Shown here piece by piece: positions 14,079 to 23,191 of a stretch of 24,968 nucleotides of DNA (positions are counted from its first letter, which is position 1; the number at the start of each line of letters is the position of its first letter). The position numbers were made by a program, and so were the translations under genes. Source of the DNA: Niastella sp966211305 (GTDB lineage Bacteria > Bacteroidota > Bacteroidia > Chitinophagales > Chitinophagaceae); contig CBIHPC010000063.1 in assembly GCA_966211305.1 (NCBI GenBank), forward strand, positions 1 through 24,968. Reading direction: 5' to 3'. Under the pieces are notes generated by a model. It did no database searches. It was not told where the DNA came from and saw nothing but the letters and a program-made list of their open reading frames with translations.

Positions 14079-15914
14079 ATGTACGAAACATCGGAGAATA
14101 TTGTAGGTAAAAGCAAAGGTGCAGGTAGTAAACGGCGGGTAAGTTCGCAGCCATTATTACCGCAACAGGTGCAGGCAGGAAAAACAGCCAGCGGCGGGTA
14201 TAATATGTATCCTTACCATTCACTCGGTGCCGGTAAGATCTTCAGCGGATATGCATCACTGGCACAATGGATCCTGAGCCACCGGGTAGTTATAATTGAC
14301 GGCTATGGCGGTATCTTCTGGAAAGAAGTAAAACAATGTCTGCAAACGGAATTCAATGCAAAAGGAAAGCAGGTAAACTGGATCGATGTAAGTACCTGTT
14401 TGAAAAAGGAAGAAGCTATAGAAGAACTGGTAGCGCCATTTCTCGGTACGCCTGATTCGGTTTGGGGAACAAGGTTTAAAGGTACGCTGGCCGACTTTTT
14501 CAATTTGAATGAGCTTGCGTCACTACCGGTTGATAAAAGCGCCGATTGCACTATAATATTTGGAACCGGTGCCGCATTGTCATCCGTTGAAGCGCCGGTA
14601 ATATATCTCGATGTGCCCAAGAATGAAATACAATATCGTATGCGGGCCGGCAGCGTCACCAATCTTGGAAGCAAAAAAGTAACGCGGTCGGCAGAAATGT
14701 ATAAACGGTTCTATTTTGTCGACTGGGTAGTGCTGAATGAACATAAACGCGAGATCCTGCGCAAAATATCGGTGATAGCCGATGCGCAATGGAAGGAATC
14801 TTTGAACTGGATGCTGGCCGATTCATTGAAAACAGGCCTGCATTCCCTCAGTCAACAGGTGTTTCGCGTTCGCCCCTGGTTCGAAGCCGGCGCATGGGGC
14901 GGACAATGGATGAAAGACAGGATCAAAGACCTGTATAAAGAGGAAGTGAATTATGCCTGGTCGTTCGAGCTCATTGTTCCTGAGAATGGACTGGTATTTG
15001 AAAGCAATGGCAATTTGCTGGAAGTATCATTCGATTGCCTGATGTTCGAGGAGAACAAAAATGTTTTGGGCAAACATGCCGCTTTGTTCGGGTATGAATT
15101 CCCCATTCGTTTCGATTTTCTCGATACCTGGGAAGGCGGTAATTTATCTATTCAATGTCATCCCACGTTACAATATATACGCGATAATTTCGGTGAAACC
15201 ATTACACAGGATGAAACCTATTATATTCTCGATTGTAAGGAAGATGCGCAGGTATACCTCGGTTTCCAGGAAGGCATCGATCCTGTTACTTTCAAACAAA
15301 CACTCGAAAACAGCAAGGCAAATAAACAGGTAGTGCAGATAGATCAATATGTGCAATCGCATACCGCATCCCGGCACGACCTGTTCCTGATTCCCAACGG
15401 TACCGTACACAGCGCCGGTATCAATAACCTGGTGCTCGAGATCAGTGCTACGCCTTACATCTTTACTTTTAAAATGTACGACTGGCTGCGGCTCGATCTC
15501 AATGGCGAGCCCCGCGCCATCAATATAGAACATGCGTTCAAAAACCTGGATTTTAGCCGCCAGGGTAAAACCGTAACGGAAGAGTTGATCTCGAAACAAT
15601 CGGTAATAGAAAAAGGGGCCGACTGGAAGCTGGTGCATTGTGCAACCCATGCGGAGCATTTTTACGATGTGCATCGCCTCGAGTTTGAAACGCGTGTTGC
15701 GGTTCAAACCAATAATACCTGCCATATCCTTATGCTGGTGGAAGGCAGTGCGGTTTCGGTAGAGACAGCCGATGGAGTAGCAGCAACTTTCAGCTATGCG
15801 GAAACTTTTGTAATTCCTGCAGCAGCTAAAAGTTACACGCTTGTCAATAAAGGCACAGGCATTGCAAAAGTGGTAAAAGCATTTTGTAAAGAAAATATAA
15901 CAGCACTAAAATAA
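14079..15914 (+). CDS. Class I mannose-6-phosphate isomerase with kinase-like N-terminal domain
   Basis: The C-terminal two thirds (about residues 262-610) form a type I phosphomannose isomerase, which interconverts mannose-6-phosphate and fructose-6-phosphate using bound zinc. The zinc ligands fit the family: Q359 and H361 in LSIQCHP, E379 in QDETYYIL, and H444 in IPNGTVHSAG. The N-terminal 250 residues are additional to the usual roughly 320-390 residue enzyme. They resemble a P-loop kinase of the uridine/cytidylate kinase style (VVIIDGYGGIFWKEV at 70-84, IYLDVP at 175-180), but the Walker A lysine-serine is absent, so this domain is probably not an active kinase. It leads an operon: GH92 follows after only 9 bases. 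A weak TAAACTTG box at 14018-14025 could be its -7 element. The isomerase assignment is strong; the N-terminal role is unknown. Confidence 0.85.
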   Translation: MYETSENIVGKSKGAGSKRRVSSQPLLPQQVQAGKTASGGYNMYPYHSLGAGKIFSGYASLAQWILSHRVVIIDGYGGIFWKEVKQCLQTEFNAKGKQVNWIDVSTCLKKEEAIEELVAPFLGTPDSVWGTRFKGTLADFFNLNELASLPVDKSADCTIIFGTGAALSSVEAPVIYLDVPKNEIQYRMRAGSVTNLGSKKVTRSAEMYKRFYFVDWVVLNEHKREILRKISVIADAQWKESLNWMLADSLKTGLHSLSQQVFRVRPWFEAGAWGGQWMKDRIKDLYKEEVNYAWSFELIVPENGLVFESNGNLLEVSFDCLMFEENKNVLGKHAALFGYEFPIRFDFLDTWEGGNLSIQCHPTLQYIRDNFGETITQDETYYILDCKEDAQVYLGFQEGIDPVTFKQTLENSKANKQVVQIDQYVQSHTASRHDLFLIPNGTVHSAGINNLVLEISATPYIFTFKMYDWLRLDLNGEPRAINIEHAFKNLDFSRQGKTVTEELISKQSVIEKGADWKLVHCATHAEHFYDVHRLEFETRVAVQTNNTCHILMLVEGSAVSVETADGVAATFSYAETFVIPAAAKSYTLVNKGTGIAKVVKAFCKENITALK

Positions 15915-15923
15915 CTCCCACAT

Positions 15924-18239
15924 ATGAAACAATGGTTGTTGTTTGCCTTCATGAGCAGTTGCATTGGGCAGGTTGCTGCGCAACAGAAAGAACCGGTTGA
16001 TTATGCCGACCCGTTACTGGGTACTTCAGAATCGCGCTGGATGTTGAACCCCGGCGCTACCATGCCTTTTGGGATGGTGCAGCTGGCGCCCGATAACCAG
16101 GGCGGCGTTTGGAAATCGGGTTATGAATATTCATTGAATAATATCGGCGGGTTCAGTCATATCCACTCCTGGACGATGGCCGGTTTATCGGTTATGCCTA
16201 CGGTTGGGGCGCTGAACACGCGGCGCGGTCCGGCCGATGGCCCTACCACGGGGTGGACAACCGGTTACCGCTCCCGTATTTATAAAGAAACGGAAAAGGC
16301 CAGTCCGGGTTATTATGCGGTCACCCTGATGAATGGCAATATTCATACAGAGCTTACGAGTACTACCCGCGCAGGTTTCTTCCGCTTTACGACGCCTGAA
16401 GAAGAAGAGCTGCATATCCTGCTCGACCTCGATATTCCCTTCGAGAATACGGCTGAGATCCTCGATGCAAAGATCACCAGGGTCACCGACCGGGAGATAG
16501 AGGGTTATTCAAAACAAAAGTGGAGCTGGAACGAATACACCGTTCATTTCATAGCGCGCTTTAATAAACCCATTGAACATTTTGGCGGCTGGAAAGGCGA
16601 CCAGCATATAAAGGACGTAAAAGAAGTGGCCGGCAAGGGCCGCATGGGCGCTTTTGCCGACTTCAATACAAAAAAGGGTGAGGTGCTGTTGATGCAAACG
16701 GCTATTTCACTGGTAAGCATAGAACAGGCAAGGTTGAACCTCGAAACGGAAATGAGCCCTTTTAACTGGGATTTCGATGCCGTGCGCAACAATGCAAAGA
16801 AAGTATGGAATGGCATGTTGAGCAAAATACAGGTGCAGGGCGGAACGGAAGAAGAAAAGAAAAAATTCTATACCAACATGTACCGCTCGTATGTGGCCCG
16901 CACTACCTGGAGCGATGTTAATGGCAGGTATGTTGATGTAAATGAAAAAGTGCAGGAGGGCAGTCCCGATTCGCCCATTTACGGTTGCGATGCATTATGG
17001 AATACTTTCTGGAACCTGAACCAGTTATGGGCGCTGGTAAATCCTGATCTTACCAGCAAATGGGTGAAGTCATTTTTATCTATCTATAATACCGGCGGCT
17101 GGCTGCCAAAGGGGCCGGCGGGTATTGAATATTCCGGCATTATGGAAGCATCGCACGAGATCGCATTGATCGTTGGCGCTTATCAAAAAGGCATCCGCGA
17201 TTTTGATGTGGAGAATGCATTCAAAGCCATGGTGCATCAGCAAACAACACCCGGTGTAGTAACGCCTGAGAACGGCTATGCAGGAAACAAGTTCTTTGAG
17301 TCGTATATGAAATTGGGCTATGTGCCAACAGAAGAGGGACAGGTGTCGAATACGCTTGAATATGCGTATGACGACTGGTGTGTATCGCAACTGGCGAAAG
17401 CGCTGGGAAAGAAAAAAGAATACGAGCAGTTTATAAAACGGGCCGGTAACTATAAAAATGTTTTTGATACCGCTACCAAATTCATCCGCATGAAACACCG
17501 CGACGGATCGTGGGTGAAAGACTGGAACCCATATTGCTGTACCTCGTTCAGTGGTCCGGGTTACCTCGAAGGCAATGCCTGGCAGTATAGTTTCTTCAAT
17601 CCGCATGATGTACAGGGTATATTGAACCTGATGGGTAAAGATGAGTTCAACAACCGCCTCGAAGATGGATTCAAAAAGTCGGCGCGGTATAATTTCAATG
17701 CGGAAGGCGATCTGTACGATCGTATTCCCATCAATCATGGCAACCAGCCTAATATGCAGGCTGCCTGGTTATTCAATTATTCAGGCAAACCCTGGCTTAC
17801 GCAACATTATACGCGTGAGATCATGAACCGGTATTATGGGTCAACGCCGTTGCATGGCTGGCTGGGTGATGAGGATGAAGGACAAATGGGCGCCTGGTAT
17901 GTGATGGCGGCCATGGGATTGTTTCAGACAGATGGCGGCGCTTCGGTAAAACCATTTTATGAGATCGGCAGTCCGATCTTCGAAAAGGCGACCATTGCGC
18001 TCGATCCAACTTATTATCCGGGTAAAACATTTACCATCGAAGCGCATAATGTAAGTGATACAAACCGGTATATACAGTCGGCCACGCTCGATGGAAAACC
18101 ATTGACAAAACCCTGGTTTTATCATGCCGACCTGGTTGATGGTGGTTCGCTGGTGCTGGAAATGGGACCTGAACCCAATACCAACTGGGGCAGCAAACCG
18201 GGCGATGCACCGCCTTCTATGTCAAACGCAAAACGCTGA
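15924..18239 (+). CDS. GH92 family alpha-mannosidase (copy 1)
   Basis: This 771-residue exported enzyme belongs to GH92, calcium-dependent exo-acting alpha-mannosidases that trim mannans and N-glycans, mostly alpha-1,2 links. A signal sequence precedes QQKEP; the early phrase AFMSSC could also be read as a lipobox. The N-terminal beta-sandwich opens with the family signature YADPLLGTSESRW and NPGATMPFGMVQLAPD. In the catalytic barrel, LEGNAWQYSF supplies the likely acid E549, and GDEDEGQMGAWY supplies the acidic pair D649/D651 corresponding to the catalytic base region. The length is normal. It is tightly coupled to the isomerase gene, which fits mannose release feeding mannose-6-phosphate metabolism. 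Exact linkage specificity is not deducible. Confidence 0.92.
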   Translation: MKQWLLFAFMSSCIGQVAAQQKEPVDYADPLLGTSESRWMLNPGATMPFGMVQLAPDNQGGVWKSGYEYSLNNIGGFSHIHSWTMAGLSVMPTVGALNTRRGPADGPTTGWTTGYRSRIYKETEKASPGYYAVTLMNGNIHTELTSTTRAGFFRFTTPEEEELHILLDLDIPFENTAEILDAKITRVTDREIEGYSKQKWSWNEYTVHFIARFNKPIEHFGGWKGDQHIKDVKEVAGKGRMGAFADFNTKKGEVLLMQTAISLVSIEQARLNLETEMSPFNWDFDAVRNNAKKVWNGMLSKIQVQGGTEEEKKKFYTNMYRSYVARTTWSDVNGRYVDVNEKVQEGSPDSPIYGCDALWNTFWNLNQLWALVNPDLTSKWVKSFLSIYNTGGWLPKGPAGIEYSGIMEASHEIALIVGAYQKGIRDFDVENAFKAMVHQQTTPGVVTPENGYAGNKFFESYMKLGYVPTEEGQVSNTLEYAYDDWCVSQLAKALGKKKEYEQFIKRAGNYKNVFDTATKFIRMKHRDGSWVKDWNPYCCTSFSGPGYLEGNAWQYSFFNPHDVQGILNLMGKDEFNNRLEDGFKKSARYNFNAEGDLYDRIPINHGNQPNMQAAWLFNYSGKPWLTQHYTREIMNRYYGSTPLHGWLGDEDEGQMGAWYVMAAMGLFQTDGGASVKPFYEIGSPIFEKATIALDPTYYPGKTFTIEAHNVSDTNRYIQSATLDGKPLTKPWFYHADLVDGGSLVLEMGPEPNTNWGSKPGDAPPSMSNAKR

Positions 18240-18395
18240 ACGCTGAAGGCAAATACAGCTTCAGGCTTTAAGCTGTAAGCGAATACAGGTAAAAGCAAGT
18301 TCAAAATACAGCTGCAAGCTAAAAAAGCAAATGAAGGGTATTCCGAAATTCGCGAGCAGGCGTTAAGCCTTAAGCGTTCAGCGTGTAGCTTATAG
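18234..18395. repeat. Palindrome-rich intergenic segment
   Basis: CGCTGAACGCT (18234-18244, spanning the GH92 stop codon) is an exact inverted partner of AGCGTTCAGCG (18373-18383). Between them TACAGCTT (18254-18261) pairs with AAGCTGTA (18270-18277). GCGTTAAGCCTTAAGCG follows at 18360-18376. The segment fills most of the 203-base gap between GH92 copy 1 and the MFS gene and shares wording with the repeat near 5767-5899. It could fold in the transcript and tune expression of downstream genes. Confidence 0.6.
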
Positions 18396-18442
18396 TTAAA
18401 AAACGGATGGCGAAATCCAACAACGAACTTAATGTTTAAGAA

Positions 18443-19864
18443 ATGGCTATAAATAATAAAACCGCTTACCTTTTTATAATAACCCTGGTGGCGTCGCTGG
18501 GCGGTTTCCTGTTCGGGTTCGATATGGCCGTGGTATCGGGTATTCTGCCGTTAATAGAAAAGCAGTTTGTGCTCACTTCCTTTGAGAAAGGCTGGTTTGT
18601 GTCGAGCGCACTGGTGGGTTGTATCATTGGCGTAGCCATCTCGGGAGAGCTAAGCGACCGGTTGGGCAGAAAGAAACCGCTGATGGTGGCTGCCATCCTG
18701 TTCTTATTATCAGCGCTCGGTTGTTCGCTGTTGCCTAACCTCACTGGTATTATTGCAGCGCGCATGACAGGCGGTATAGGCATTGGCCTTGCTTCGAATG
18801 TAGTGCCCCTGTATATTTCAGAGATCGCGCCGGCGCGCATCCGCGGAAGGCTGGTAACCTATTACCAGTTTGCCATAACGCTGGGCATCCTGGTAGCTTA
18901 TTTAACCAATGCTGCATTATTGCAGTATGCTATGGCGCATACCGGCGATGCTGGCGGTTTAATGTATACCGTATTGGTAACTGAAGTATGGCGCGGCATG
19001 TTCGGAATAGGGGTACTACCGGCCGTGTTGTTTGCGTTTGGGCTATTGATGGTTCCAGAAAGTCCGCGCTGGTTGATACAACACCAGCGGGAGCAGGAAG
19101 CCACAATCATACTCAACCGCATTAACAATGCAATAGAAGCACAGGCCAGTTTACAACAGGGAAGGCAAATGCAGCAGGAAAAGAAAATTTCGTACAAAAC
19201 CCTGCTGGAGCCGAAATGGCGCAAGGCGCTGATCATTGGCATCCTGTTGCCGCTGTTCTCCCAATTCAGCGGTATCAATGCCATTATCTATTATGGTCCC
19301 AGTATCCTGAGCAATGCAGGTGTGTCGTTGAGCAATTCATTGTTAAGCCAGATCATTTTTGGCGGCGCCAATATGTTGTTCACGTTGATCGCCATCTGGA
19401 AAGTCGACAGCCTCGGCCGCCGGCCATTATACCTTGCCGGTACGGTGGGCGCGTTCGCTAGTTTGCTGGCCACCGGTATCTGTTTTTATGCCGGTGCAAC
19501 CACCGGCTGGGCGTTGCTGGTTTGCGTACTGGCATTCATGGCCTCATTTGCATTTTCAATAGGGCCATTGAAGTTTGTAGTAGCGGCAGAGATCTTTCCC
19601 GGTCCCATCCGCGGCCGCGCAATGGCCATTAGTATAATGGTAATGTGGGTGGCCGATACCATCGTTGGCCAGTTAACGCCCATCTTACTCGAAAGCATTG
19701 GCACGGCCTTTACATTCTGGTTGTTTGCCCTGTTCTGTTTGATCGCCTTTATTACGGTTTACAAATTGTTGCCGGAAACAAAAGGCAAATCGCTGGAGCA
19801 AATTGAAAAGGACTGGAAAGAACGTGCCAGTGAAGACCTGTATGCCACACCAGTCGGGCATTGA
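18443..19864 (+). CDS. Sugar porter family MFS transporter
   Basis: This 473-residue, twelve-helix inner-membrane carrier belongs to the sugar porter branch of the major facilitator superfamily (XylE/GalP/GLUT relatives), proton symporters or facilitators of monosaccharides. Diagnostic motifs are all present: GGFLFGFDMAVVSG near 20-33, GELSDRLGRKKPL near 68-80, PESPRWL from about residue 205, QFSGINAIIYYGP near 273-285, and the C-terminal PETKGKSLEQIE near 445. Position between a mannosidase and a sugar kinase makes mannose the likely substrate, by inference. The ROK kinase gene follows 46 bases later, so the two are probably co-transcribed. Confidence 0.92.
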   Translation: MAINNKTAYLFIITLVASLGGFLFGFDMAVVSGILPLIEKQFVLTSFEKGWFVSSALVGCIIGVAISGELSDRLGRKKPLMVAAILFLLSALGCSLLPNLTGIIAARMTGGIGIGLASNVVPLYISEIAPARIRGRLVTYYQFAITLGILVAYLTNAALLQYAMAHTGDAGGLMYTVLVTEVWRGMFGIGVLPAVLFAFGLLMVPESPRWLIQHQREQEATIILNRINNAIEAQASLQQGRQMQQEKKISYKTLLEPKWRKALIIGILLPLFSQFSGINAIIYYGPSILSNAGVSLSNSLLSQIIFGGANMLFTLIAIWKVDSLGRRPLYLAGTVGAFASLLATGICFYAGATTGWALLVCVLAFMASFAFSIGPLKFVVAAEIFPGPIRGRAMAISIMVMWVADTIVGQLTPILLESIGTAFTFWLFALFCLIAFITVYKLLPETKGKSLEQIEKDWKERASEDLYATPVGH

Positions 19865-19910
19865 TAAATAGGAAATGGAAAACCCTCTATAAACAGTTTT
19901 CGCAAAAAGC

Positions 19911-20777
19911 ATGGACCATTCAATTGTTATAGGAGCTGATATCGGCGGATCGCATATTGCTGCGGCGCAGATCGATGTAAGCGGCAGGCAACTGATCAAT
20001 GCTTCGCTGGTGCGCATGCATGTTGATTCAATGGCTGCAGCACGGGAGGTGATAAGTATTTGGGCGGCCTGTATAAAACAGGCAATGCAAAATAAGCCCG
20101 TGGCAGCCATCTGCCTCGCCATGCCCGGTCCGTTCAACTATTCAGCAGGTATTTGTTTGATCAATGATCAGAATAAATACCCGCAGTTATACGGACTGAA
20201 TGTTAAGACAATGCTGGCGCAGGAGTTGGAAGTGGCACCGGCAGCCATTTACATCCACAACGATGCCGCCTGTTTTTTACAGGGCGAAGTGTTTTCCGGC
20301 AGCATAAGCGGGCGCCTGCAGGTTGCCGGTGTAACATTGGGTACAGGACTTGGAACCGCCATATATAAAAACGGACATTCAGCAAACGCCAATTGGTGGA
20401 ATATGCCCTTACATGAAGGTATAGCTGAAGATTACCTCAGTACCCGCTGGTTCGTAAAACGATATGCAGCCATCAGCGGAAGCCCGGTAAGCGGTGTTAA
20501 GGAACTTGCAGGGCTGGCAATGCATGACGAACTGGTAAGAACCCTGTTCAATGAATTCGGCTATAACCTGGCTGTTTTCCTGAACCGGTTTATTGAAAGC
20601 ACCGGCGCAACTGCAGTCGTTATTGGCGGAAATATCGCACAGTCATATCCGCTGTTCAAAGATGCATTGCTGTCCGGTGTTGGAAAATGTTTTCCCGAAG
20701 TGCGTATCACTACCTCTGTGCTGGGTGAGCAGGCGGCTATGGTGGGGGCGGCGGCGATGGGGAGTGGTCAATGGTGA
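19911..20777 (+). CDS. ROK family sugar kinase, probable mannokinase or glucokinase
   Basis: This 288-residue protein carries the ROK fold: the ATP phosphate-1 loop GADIGGSHIAAA near 8-19, the catalytic aspartate in IHNDAACFLQGE (D118), and the GVTLGTGLGTAI adenosine/phosphate loop near 140-151. The usual ROK zinc motif (GHxx...CxCGxxGCxE) is missing and is replaced by NWWNMPLHEGIAEDYLSTRW, a form I associate with Bacteroidota ROK kinases. It would phosphorylate imported mannose (or glucose) to the 6-phosphate, supplying the isomerase encoded at 14079. The substrate is inferred from the operon. It sits 46 bases after the transporter and 53 bases before the preferred start of the second GH92 gene. 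Confidence 0.86.
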   Translation: MDHSIVIGADIGGSHIAAAQIDVSGRQLINASLVRMHVDSMAAAREVISIWAACIKQAMQNKPVAAICLAMPGPFNYSAGICLINDQNKYPQLYGLNVKTMLAQELEVAPAAIYIHNDAACFLQGEVFSGSISGRLQVAGVTLGTGLGTAIYKNGHSANANWWNMPLHEGIAEDYLSTRWFVKRYAAISGSPVSGVKELAGLAMHDELVRTLFNEFGYNLAVFLNRFIESTGATAVVIGGNIAQSYPLFKDALLSGVGKCFPEVRITTSVLGEQAAMVGAAAMGSGQW

Positions 20778-20830
20778 ATCGTGAGTCGTTTGCCGAAACC
20801 AAAGAGGTTACTTGGCAATTTAAAGAATCA

Positions 20831-23191
20831 ATGATCAAAAAAATAATTGTTTTGAAAAAGAATTTGTTTGTCTTTATTGTAATACTTGCAATTGTACATA
20901 TAAAATGCCTGGCGCAAAATGCTGCCGGTCTCTCTCAATATGTTGATCCCAATATAGGCACCGCGCATTGCCGGTGGTTCCATTATACCCCGGGCGCGGT
21001 TCCGTTTGGAATGGCCAAGCCTTCGCCGGCAACAAACGGGTCTTACGGTAATGAGCATGGCTGGGAGGCCACCGGTTACGATACCCGGCATCAGTCGATA
21101 GAAGGCTTTCCCAATTTTCATGAGTTCCAGGTGGGCGGTATTGTGTTCGCCCCCATTACCGGTAAGTTGCAAACAACACCCGGCAAACTCGAAGATCCCG
21201 ATGATGGTTACCGTTCCCGCTTCGATAAAAAAGACGAAACGGCTACCGCAGGATATTATTCCGTATTGCTTAAGGATTATAGTGTAAAAGCCGAGTTAAC
21301 GGCAACAAAAAGAGTGGCGTTTCACCGCTATACTTTTCCAAAAACCAATGAAGCGCATATCCTTTTCGATATTGGTAACAAACAGGGTGAAAGCGGTGCG
21401 GTAAAAGATGCTAAAGTATACATGAATGCTGATGGCCGTATTGAAGGGTTTGTAACTACGCTGCCCGTGTTTATTCAGAAATACCAGCCCGGCGCTGAAG
21501 TAACCATGTATTTCTCAGCGGTATTGGATAAAAAGCCACAGGCATATGGCGTATTCAGCGGAAATGACGTTACGGCCGATAAGAATGAAAAAAACGGCAA
21601 AGGCGCAGGACTGTTTCTTACCTTTTCTACCAATGAACAGGAGGCCATCACCATCAAAGCCGGTTTATCGTACACTTCTATTGACAATGCAAGACTGAAC
21701 CTGCAACAGGAAGCAGGCGCTTTATCGTTTGATGCTGCCAGACAGCAGGCTGTGGAAACCTGGGAGCAATACCTCGGCCGCATACAAATAGAAACCAATG
21801 ATAAAACCAGCGCTACCAAATTCTACACCGGTTTATATCATGCCCTGCTGGGGCGTGGACTGGCCAGTGATGTAAATGGCGCTTACCCGAAGAATGATGG
21901 CGCCGTAGGACAGATAGCGCTCGATAAAAAAGGCGCTCCCCTGCATAATCACTACAATACCGATGCGGTATGGGGCGCATACTGGAATCTTACACAATTG
22001 TGGGCATTGGCTTATCCTGAATATTATGCTGATTTTATAAAAAGCCAGCTGCTGATCTATAAAGATGCCGGGTGGCTGGCAGATGGTATCGCCAACAGCC
22101 GGTTTGTGTCGGGCGTAGGCACCAATATGATGAGTATCGTTTTCTCGGGCGCCTATATGGCCGGCATAAGGGATTTTGATATTCAGCAGGCGTATGCGGC
22201 AGCGAGAAAAAATGAACTGGAAGGAAAGGACCGGCCACGCGGTGCCGGCAAACTCGATGTTGACAGTTTTGTAAAATACGGTTATGTAAACCATTTAGAT
22301 CAAGGCAATAGCCAGGAAGAAGTATGGAAGTTCTCTGCATCACATACCCTGGAGTATGCATTCAGCGCATACGCCATGGCGCAATGGGCAAAACGCCTTG
22401 GTAAACAGGCCGATTACAAAACTTTTCTGCGATTGTCGAAAGGGTGGGAGCATTTGTTCGACGCAAAGTTGAAACTGGTGCGGCCTAAAAAAGCGGATGG
22501 CTCCTTTATCGATAATTTCGATCCCTCGCAGCCCTGGCGTGGATTCCAGGAAGGCAATGCCTTGCAGTACACGTATTTTGTTCCGCATGAACCGCAGGCA
22601 TTGATCGCCAAAATAGGCGCCGGTACTTTCAATGCAAGGCTCGACAGCACCTTTACCATTTCGGAAAAAGCCATGTTCGGCGGCGGCGCCAATATTGACG
22701 CTTTTGCCGGTATTGGCGGTGTGTACAATCATGGCAACCAGCCCGGATTGCATATCTCCTGGCTCTTCAATTTTTCGGGCAAACCATCTTTAACGCAAAA
22801 ATGGGTGCGGTTGATCTGTGATAAATTCTATGGCACCGAACCGGTACACGGCTATGGTTTCGGTCAGGATGAAGACCAGGGCCAACTGGGCGCCTGGTAT
22901 GTAATGGCCGCATTGGGTTTATTCGATGTAAAAGGACTGGCCGATCCGCAGACCCAAATGGGAATTGCTGCCCCTTTGTTCAATAAGATCACCATTCAGC
23001 TCAATCGAAAATATTATGCCGGTAAAGAGTTTGTGATTGAAACAAAGAACAATACCCGTGAGCATATATACATTCAATCCATGCAATGCAATGGGAAACC
23101 GTTGCACAAACCGTTCGTGTCATTTGCCAGGATAACAAAAGGCGGGAAGCTGGTGGTGAATATGGGCGATAAACCCGTTGATAAGTATTGA
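20831..23191 (+). CDS. GH92 family alpha-mannosidase (copy 2)
   Basis: From the ATG at 20831 the product has 786 residues and begins with a proper signal peptide (MIKKIIVLKK, hydrophobic core, cleavage after CLAQ). The frame opens earlier at 20771, overlapping the ROK stop, but that start would put 20 polar residues before the signal, so I prefer 20831. GH92 signatures include SQYVDPNIGTAHCRW, TPGAVPFGMAKPSP, the probable acid in FQEGNALQYTY (E574), and GQDEDQGQLGAWY (D680/D682). Compared with copy 1 the tryptophan of EGNAWQY is leucine, and the sequence is quite divergent, suggesting a different mannoside linkage or chain position. It is probably the last gene of the mannoside operon. Confidence 0.9.
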   Translation: MIKKIIVLKKNLFVFIVILAIVHIKCLAQNAAGLSQYVDPNIGTAHCRWFHYTPGAVPFGMAKPSPATNGSYGNEHGWEATGYDTRHQSIEGFPNFHEFQVGGIVFAPITGKLQTTPGKLEDPDDGYRSRFDKKDETATAGYYSVLLKDYSVKAELTATKRVAFHRYTFPKTNEAHILFDIGNKQGESGAVKDAKVYMNADGRIEGFVTTLPVFIQKYQPGAEVTMYFSAVLDKKPQAYGVFSGNDVTADKNEKNGKGAGLFLTFSTNEQEAITIKAGLSYTSIDNARLNLQQEAGALSFDAARQQAVETWEQYLGRIQIETNDKTSATKFYTGLYHALLGRGLASDVNGAYPKNDGAVGQIALDKKGAPLHNHYNTDAVWGAYWNLTQLWALAYPEYYADFIKSQLLIYKDAGWLADGIANSRFVSGVGTNMMSIVFSGAYMAGIRDFDIQQAYAAARKNELEGKDRPRGAGKLDVDSFVKYGYVNHLDQGNSQEEVWKFSASHTLEYAFSAYAMAQWAKRLGKQADYKTFLRLSKGWEHLFDAKLKLVRPKKADGSFIDNFDPSQPWRGFQEGNALQYTYFVPHEPQALIAKIGAGTFNARLDSTFTISEKAMFGGGANIDAFAGIGGVYNHGNQPGLHISWLFNFSGKPSLTQKWVRLICDKFYGTEPVHGYGFGQDEDQGQLGAWYVMAALGLFDVKGLADPQTQMGIAAPLFNKITIQLNRKYYAGKEFVIETKNNTREHIYIQSMQCNGKPLHKPFVSFARITKGGKLVVNMGDKPVDKY

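Noticed and set aside
17076..17738. A 220-codon minus-strand open frame
   Set aside because: It is antisense to the GH92 copy 1 catalytic region and has no recognisable features.
20771..20830. Upstream start of GH92 copy 2 overlapping the ROK stop
   Set aside because: It would place 20 polar residues ahead of an otherwise normal signal peptide; translational coupling remains possible but is less likely.
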